A stretch of 64,000 bases of DNA from the NCBI GenBank assembly GCA_951799425.1, contig OX637409.1, positions 18,587,960 through 18,651,959 of the forward strand, read 5' to 3'. Of the stretch, positions 58,822 through 64,000 are shown piece after piece. Each line of letters begins with the position of its first letter. Position 1 is the stretch's first letter. Origin of the DNA: Ilex aquifolium (lineage: Eukaryota; Streptophyta; Magnoliopsida; Aquifoliales; Aquifoliaceae). A program made the translations under genes and the position numbers. Under the pieces are notes generated by a model. The model saw only the letters and a list, made by a program, of their open reading frames with translations, was not told the origin of the DNA and searched no databases.

Positions 58822-59505
58822 TCTATATAATAAAGTACAATACAATTCAAATTTCAAAAGATAAACAAAATGATTTTTGCTATTTGCGGTTGAGATCGCT
58901 TTAAATTTTACTTTAAAATTAATCTAACGACTAATATTAACACCCCAAATTTAATAGGAAAAATAAGCACCTAAAAATGTGTTTGGAGTGACTTTTTAAA
59001 AGTACTTCTAAAAATTATTTCTCATAAGTAAATTAAAAAAAAAAATAGCGTTTGAAACCGCCCCCACTACTACCACCACCACCATCACCACTACCACCAC
59101 TGTAGTCGCCGCCGCCACCATCACTATCGCCATCCTACCATACCCACCTTACCACCGCCGCCGCTGCCACCACCATCACCGCCCACCATTGCCACCCATC
59201 ACTACCACCGTTGCCACCTACGGCTGCCACTACCATTATCGTCACTCAAAATCTACCACTAACATCACCGTTGCCACCCACAGCTGCTACCACCACCATG
59301 ATCGTCGTCTTACCCACCACAACCATTATCGTCTCCCACCATCACCATTGTCGCCCACCCCCACTACCACTGCTCACTCCCATTACAATCGGTGCTTAAA
59401 TTTCTTTATCTCTCCTTTATGTTTGTGATTTGATTTTGAGAATGAATACAATATGTTGACCATTTTTTTTATTACTCCGCGCCTTCAGACACAGGGAATA
59501 ACTAG
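58822..59505 (+). mobile_element. Non-autonomous Helitron, plus copy, 684 bp
   Basis: Starts TCTATATAATAAAGTAC after A (58821) and ends ACAGGGAATAACTAG before T (59506). It carries a degenerate ACC/CAC trinucleotide block (59060-59390). It shares both ends and the block with the inverted copy at 54681-55515. A convincing 3' hairpin was not identified. Confidence 0.7.
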
Positions 59506-59916
59506 TAATTTGATATTAACAATAAGTTTCATGAATAAAATTTTTGACCATGTCATTGTTCCTGTTTGGCCCCTTCACATTAAAATCTTGATTCCGTCCC
59601 TACACTCACCCACCACCACCAGAAACAATCACCACCACCGTCACCAGCAACAATCACCACCAACGCCACCTCTATCATGACCACGTGCCACTATTTTCAT
59701 TATCACCCCCACCACATACTAATTTAAATCCTCTCATTTTTTTAGTTCGATTTGACCAATTGGTAAATTTATTAGATCTTGTTGGTTTCAATTGAACTCA
59801 AAAAACTCACCAAGAAGTTCATTAAATTTAACGGTAGTGTTTAGTTCATTCTACTTTAATATCACGAGATGAGCAAAAGAATTAAAAATAATTAGATTAC
59901 AAATATGAAATTAGAA

Positions 59917-60127
59917 TTTTTTTTTTTTTTTTTACTACAGGGTGTTCAGGTTTGCGTCGACTATTCTCTCGAACTTTAAGACCGACCATCGTAACTCGAG
60001 CTAGTTTAATGATATATCCCCTGAAGAATAAGAGTGACTGACCTTTAGGGAATATGAAAAATATCGAACCTGAAACCTCGTACTTGTAAAAAGACAGATT
60101 TAACCACTGTACCACCCTATGGGTTGA
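59917..60127 (-). mobile_element. Au-like SINE, tRNA-derived, about 210 bp
   Basis: On the minus strand a tRNA-related head has box A (GGTACAGTGGTTAAATC) and box B (GGTTTCAGGTTCGAT). A body with GACGCAAACCTGAACACCC follows, ending GTAG and a 17-base A tail. AAATTAGA is found next to both ends (59908-59915 and 60128-60135), a plausible target duplication. Confidence 0.8.
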
Positions 60128-60135
60128 AAATTAGA

Positions 60136-61279
60136 TAGTTTAGGTGTAGGCAAATGGTTATTTTTTCTTTTGGGAATTTCATAACGGACTCGCCAAATGT
60201 CTTGGCGAGTTGCAGAAGATTAACTCCAAATATTCAATATTTAGATAGAGATTTTGAATTTCCAATTAAATTTGAAATAAAATTCTTAATTTGATTTGAA
60301 TATACAAGTTAACTAGATCGAGATTTTGGGACTTTAAGTCAACCTAAAAACAATCCAATGTGTTATTTACGTGTTTGACCTTAACTAAACCTATTCAATC
60401 TAAATTATGTAACCCAAGATTTTGAAATTAAATTAAATTAGCAACCATTTTTAATTCCACTTCCCATTGGACTTTGCCTGTGATAAGCAATGCCCGCTAA
60501 CATTCGTTGTGTCCCAAGATCAACTGTCACATGAGATTCATAATTCTATTACTTACAACTTCCTCATACATTAATTGGATTCAAAAACCTAAATTATATA
60601 CAACAAATTCATATTTGCATGGAATTCGGTCATACAACTATAGCCCCTCTCTATCCTCTCATCTTAATCACACGAGCATTTTATCCATTCTCATTCAATA
60701 ACAGTATGGGATCAGTAAAACAAAATTAATAAAAAAACAAATTGTGTTAAAAAATTTATGTATGTATGAGTTTGGAAATCGAATGCAAGTTAAATTTTGA
60801 TTGAAAGTTATGTGCTCCAATTGAGTTTGAATTTCCATCGATTCAAAGTGACCGAGTTGAACTCTTAATTACATCCTACCAAGTATACTACAACAATTAA
60901 AATTCATAATAGCTACCCAATAAAAATATTATTATGAAAAATAAAATAAAATAAATAAATTTGGAATTCAATAATTATAAGCATGGAAGCCTAAGCTCTT
61001 AAATAGTCGCCTAAGCGGACGATAGACAAGACTCTGGAAGAGTGGTTTTCCGGTGAGGTTACTTCGATCAACTCGATAAAACCCGCTAGTAAAAACTATG
61101 TCGGTATACATAATCGCCGCTTCCTATCAATTGAATCAATGTAAGCAGGGTCTTATTTGGTTTGGTAAATGGTCAATCGGCCCAAGAGACACAAGTGAAA
61201 GCTGACTTGGTGTCCTATTCAGTTAAAGGTTTCATACTATTAAACGTATCCGACTTTCTATCAAACAGTTTTTTGCTCT
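60136..61279. other. Spacer within duplication unit 2
   Basis: AT-rich, no gene. Bases about 60680-60900 match 52370-52660 in unit 1. Confidence 0.6.
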
Positions 61280-61389
61280 ATTGCCAAATTTTGTTAAAAT
61301 TGAGTTTCGTTACTGGAACTAGCCTTTTCGAGTTGACAATTGATCAGCAACCTTTAAGTCCAAACGAGTTAGCATATGATTATCAATGA
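61280..61389 (+). pseudogene. Ty3/gypsy integrase fragment
   Basis: The frame ending at TGA 61387-61389 contains LSFVTGTSLFELTIDQQPLSPNELA. This resembles the integrase segment STGTSPFEL..GQQPLTP of chromovirus-type elements. Similarity is short and weak beyond it. Confidence 0.5.
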
Positions 61390-61590
61390 ATTTTAGTATT
61401 AAATAAAGTCTATTATCAATTCAATAGTTATAATATAACAATTTTTAAAAAAATAATATTATTTATACATAAAAGTATAACCTATCCAAATATACATCAT
61501 CATTTTGGTAGCCCTATTCTCTATGCATCCGAAAAGAATAAAAAAAAATCTAATTTTCACATAAAAACAGTGTTGGAGTATGAAAAAGTT

Positions 61591-62106
61591 TCAAATGACA
61601 GAGCCCAGCTTCGGAGCTGTCTTCTCCATTCCCAACTCTACACAATTCTCATACGGTGTCAAGTTTAAATCCAAGCACATAACTCTCTTGTTATTCGACT
61701 TCTTCAAAACCGACATAGGCACCGGCACTGACACCGATGATTTTTTATTCTCTGTTGTTAACTCTTCACTACTCGCCGTCGCCGCCGCACGGTGACGTCT
61801 CATGTGCCCTCCAAGTGCTTGTCCTATATCAAACTCGAGGCCACAAACGGAACACTTGTGTATCTTAGGCTTCGATTGATTTATTGAATGAAGAAGGTCC
61901 ACCGCCAGTAGTTTAGGCTTCTTGTGACTCGCTCGGTGGCCACCGAGTGCTTGGAAAGAGGGGAATTTTCTGCTGCAAGTCTTGCACTCAAAGAGACGAC
62001 CCGGATATGATGATATAGTCTGACTGACACGAGAGAAGAACATCAAACAATTGGCCATGGCCAGTGCTTCAACATCTCCCTCTTCTCTTCTTCTCTTAAC
62101 CATCAT
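61591..62106 (-). CDS. ZAT-type C2H2 (C1-2i) zinc-finger repressor
   Basis: Intronless 171-aa nuclear protein of the ZAT11/ZAT12/ZAT18 type. It starts MMVKRRREEG at 62106 (an alternative Met is the next codon). An L-box-like EALAMANCLMFF lies at 14-24, with QALGGH fingers at 41-61 (FECKTCSRKF..HRASH) and 85-105 (HKCSVCGLEF..HMRRH). All Cys and His ligands are present. LDLNLTP (145-151) is a classic EAR motif that recruits TOPLESS-type corepressors. Family members act in stress and reactive-oxygen responses, which is knowledge of the family and not visible here. A TATA box lies at 62248-62241. A broken copy lies at 52740-54540. Confidence 0.92.
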   Translation of the reverse strand: MMVKRRREEGDVEALAMANCLMFFSRVSQTISSYPGRLFECKTCSRKFPSFQALGGHRASHKKPKLLAVDLLHSINQSKPKIHKCSVCGLEFDIGQALGGHMRRHRAAATASSEELTTENKKSSVSVPVPMSVLKKSNNKRVMCLDLNLTPYENCVELGMEKTAPKLGSVI

Positions 62107-62240
62107 GGTCAGTAAAATATTATCCAAAAACAGTCTCAAAAAAAAAAAATTTATTCAAAACGAAAGAATTCTCTGAGGATATGTTTGTATGTCAAAGGTT
62201 TGTAACCTTGTAGTGCCAGTACTTTTTAATGTGTGTTTGG

Positions 62241-62248
62241 TATTTATA
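62241..62248 (-). promoter_or_regulatory. TATA box of the ZAT gene
   Basis: TATAAATA on the minus strand, about 135 bases upstream of the start codon, in an AT-moderate promoter. Confidence 0.55.
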
Positions 62249-62329
62249 AGTTGGAGACTGGCATGACAATGTACAATGACTGATTTGCCCTTCATTCTTG
62301 GGGAAGACGAAAGGGTAGAAAATATTCAT

Positions 62330-62866
62330 TGTAACACCCACACTACATTATCAATATTATGTGGTATTATAATAGTCTAGTAATAACTAAACTTAGTAAG
62401 TGGATAAAGTGAATCTTACTCTTTCAAATAACTATTATTCTATATAAAGTAGCAAAGTTTATTCTGTCCACTTTATTTATCTATTATTGAATGATTACAT
62501 CGCGTATTAAAATTTAATTATTATATGTTCACTAAAACTTCTACCAAGATTTAAATTTCAAATCAATGTGAATCATAAGATTGTTGGGCCCCACAAAATT
62601 TAACTAATTATCTAATAATTATTAACGTACCACATTATTTTTATTATAAGATATTTAAATTTATACCAATTACTCCTCAAGTCGACCACTATAACTTGAG
62701 CTCAACACGTCTTTTTTTTTATGATAATGAATATTTTATCGAAGGAGTAATGTTATGTTTACCAAAATTTTATTAAAAAATATTTTTACCAAATGAGTTG
62801 ACAACTCCATATCCAATCAAAAATATTTTGATCAGAATTACACTTTTTGGATGCATATCATTTCCC
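62330..62866. other. AT-rich intergenic DNA
   Basis: No gene or complete repeat is recognised. Confidence 0.5.
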
Positions 62867-63382
62867 CAGGGCCGACTCAACAATATAGAAAAAATGCATG
62901 GACTTTAGGCCCCATAATTTTAAGTACATCACTGGCCTACAAAAAAAAATTAAATCCATTAAATTTTAAGCCCTACAAAAAAGTCCTAAAAAATTAAATT
63001 CAATCAAAAATTTTATTGCAATAATTTGGCCCTATAATTCAATCTATAACATTAAAAACTTAGAAATTAAAAAAATAAAAAAAATACTGAAAAATTAACT
63101 CATATTTACTTCCATCCACTCTCTCTCTCTCTATGGTAAAAAAAGTAAAAATAAAAAATAAAAGTTGAAATTAAACACTCTCACTCTCTATGATAAAAAA
63201 ACAAAAACAAAAACAAAAGTTGAAATATTTTTCTCGACAACATTAACACATATTTCTTTTATTTCTTTCTCACATAAAAAAATAAAAATAAATTATTATT
63301 TTTTTAAAAATAATATTAAAAATAAAAAAATCTTCATTTAATGTTCCTGTTTTAGACCTTAAATTTGGCTTCAGCCGCCATG
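62867..63382. mobile_element. hAT-type MITE, 516 bp, perfect 8-bp target duplication
   Basis: Begins CAGGGCCGACTCAAC and ends GGCTTCAGCCGCCATG, which are imperfect inverted repeats. CATTTCCC is present on both sides (62859-62866 and 63383-63390). The interior is A-rich without coding sequence. Confidence 0.75.
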
Positions 63383-63390
63383 CATTTCCC

Positions 63391-63801
63391 TTGCCAAAGA
63401 AAGTGAGCGCAGTGGCTGTTTTTGTAAGGGGAACTTTTTAAGCGGTGCCGTCATGGCTTGCGATTTTTGGATCGTTGTATATAGTAGTACAAAAGCCCAC
63501 GTGCAACCAGGGAGCGTGGATCCTAAACTGGAACACAAATTTTAGGTCTTATTTTGGTGGGTGGGTGTCCCTCAAGAGGTCTTATTTTGGATTTCTATTG
63601 AATATTAATTAATTTTAATTTAAATTATTTAAAATCAAAATATTTTGAAATTAATCTAACATATATTATTTTCGGATTAACATACATAACTCTAATAAAA
63701 AATTTTGATTAGTGTCTCTTCTTTTTCAATTAAATTCACTATCCATAAACCTCTTGTAAAATCAAAATACACTTCACGTATCAACTAATAAAGGAAAATC
63801 A
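63391..63801. other. Gene-free stretch
   Basis: Nothing recognised. A short moderately GC-rich part (63400-63540) is followed by AT-rich DNA. Confidence 0.5.
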
Positions 63802-63915
63802 ACGGGCCTTTGGTTCAATGATATTTCTTACCTTGTGAAGGCTCTGTTTTCTTGAGGTCAAGGGTTCAAGTCCCTCCCCTCCCTCTCCCTCCCCCTCCCC
63901 CTCTCCCCCCAAAAA
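63802..63915 (+). mobile_element. tRNA-derived SINE head, probable
   Basis: TTGGTTCAATGATA (box A-like, 63810) and GGGTTCAAGTCC (box B-like, 63862) lie at tRNA spacing. A CCCTCC-rich tract and an A-run follow. No tRNA fold is present, so a SINE fragment is more likely than a tRNA gene. Confidence 0.45.
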
Positions 63916-64000
63916 AATTGGAAATATTTTTATAATATCAAATTTTAAAAAGTAAAAAATAATTTTCTTGAAAGGATGCCAAATAAACTTGTTTTTAGTG

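Noticed and set aside
63802..63872. tRNA gene
   Set aside because: Box A and box B words are present, but no acceptor or anticodon stem can be folded. A SINE head explains it better.

Overview
The window looks like nuclear DNA of a flowering plant, almost certainly a eudicot. Host genes have short exons with GT..AG introns, the intergenic DNA is AT-rich, and the repeats are typical plant families: Ty3/gypsy Athila- and Tat/Retand-type elements, a plant L1 LINE with an RNase H domain, Ty1/copia, MULE- and hAT-type MITEs, Helitrons and tRNA-derived SINEs. I cannot name the species.

Bases 1-22,390 are a nest of retroelements. A nearly emptied Athila-like element (+) meets a truncated Athila-like gag-pro element (-) at a palindromic junction (1058/1059). 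The minus element's LTR cuts into a Tat/Retand polymerase region (4,839-7,339, +), which is followed by that lineage's extra antisense gene (10,278-7,599, -). A Tat LTR at 10,679 starts a large inverted repeat of gag-protease (10,768-12,972 against 13,078-15,380) around a 105-bp spacer derived from the antisense gene. A degenerate LINE (15,660-21,900) and a copia 3' end (21,920-22,386) follow.

Bases 22,390-29,980 hold three exons of a mitochondrial ribosomal protein uL15 gene (-), whose 3' exons are not visible, an unprocessed ribosomal protein S15a (uS8) pseudogene, and an unidentified minus-strand fragment. Bases 29,980-46,200 are gene-poor. They contain MULE and hAT MITEs with intact target-site duplications, a hAT transposase remnant, FAR1-like and plant-transposon-protein fragments, and three arrays of one degenerate minisatellite family.

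The best host gene is a complete eight-exon RabE1/Rab8 small GTPase (46,642-49,474, +; 216 aa), which acts in post-Golgi vesicle traffic. To its right lies a tandem segmental duplication of a two-gene unit: a Gln-rich protein with an EAR-like motif (+) and a ZAT-type C2H2 zinc-finger repressor (-). In unit 1 (50.77-54.54 kb) the Gln-rich gene is intact and the ZAT gene is broken by a hAT insertion. In unit 2 (55.98-62.14 kb) the Gln-rich gene has lost its start codon and gained a stop, while the ZAT gene is intact. An inverted pair of Helitrons carrying GGT/ACC trinucleotide blocks, a MULE MITE and an Au-like SINE lie within this duplicated region. Positions and motif matches were read by eye and no database search was run.
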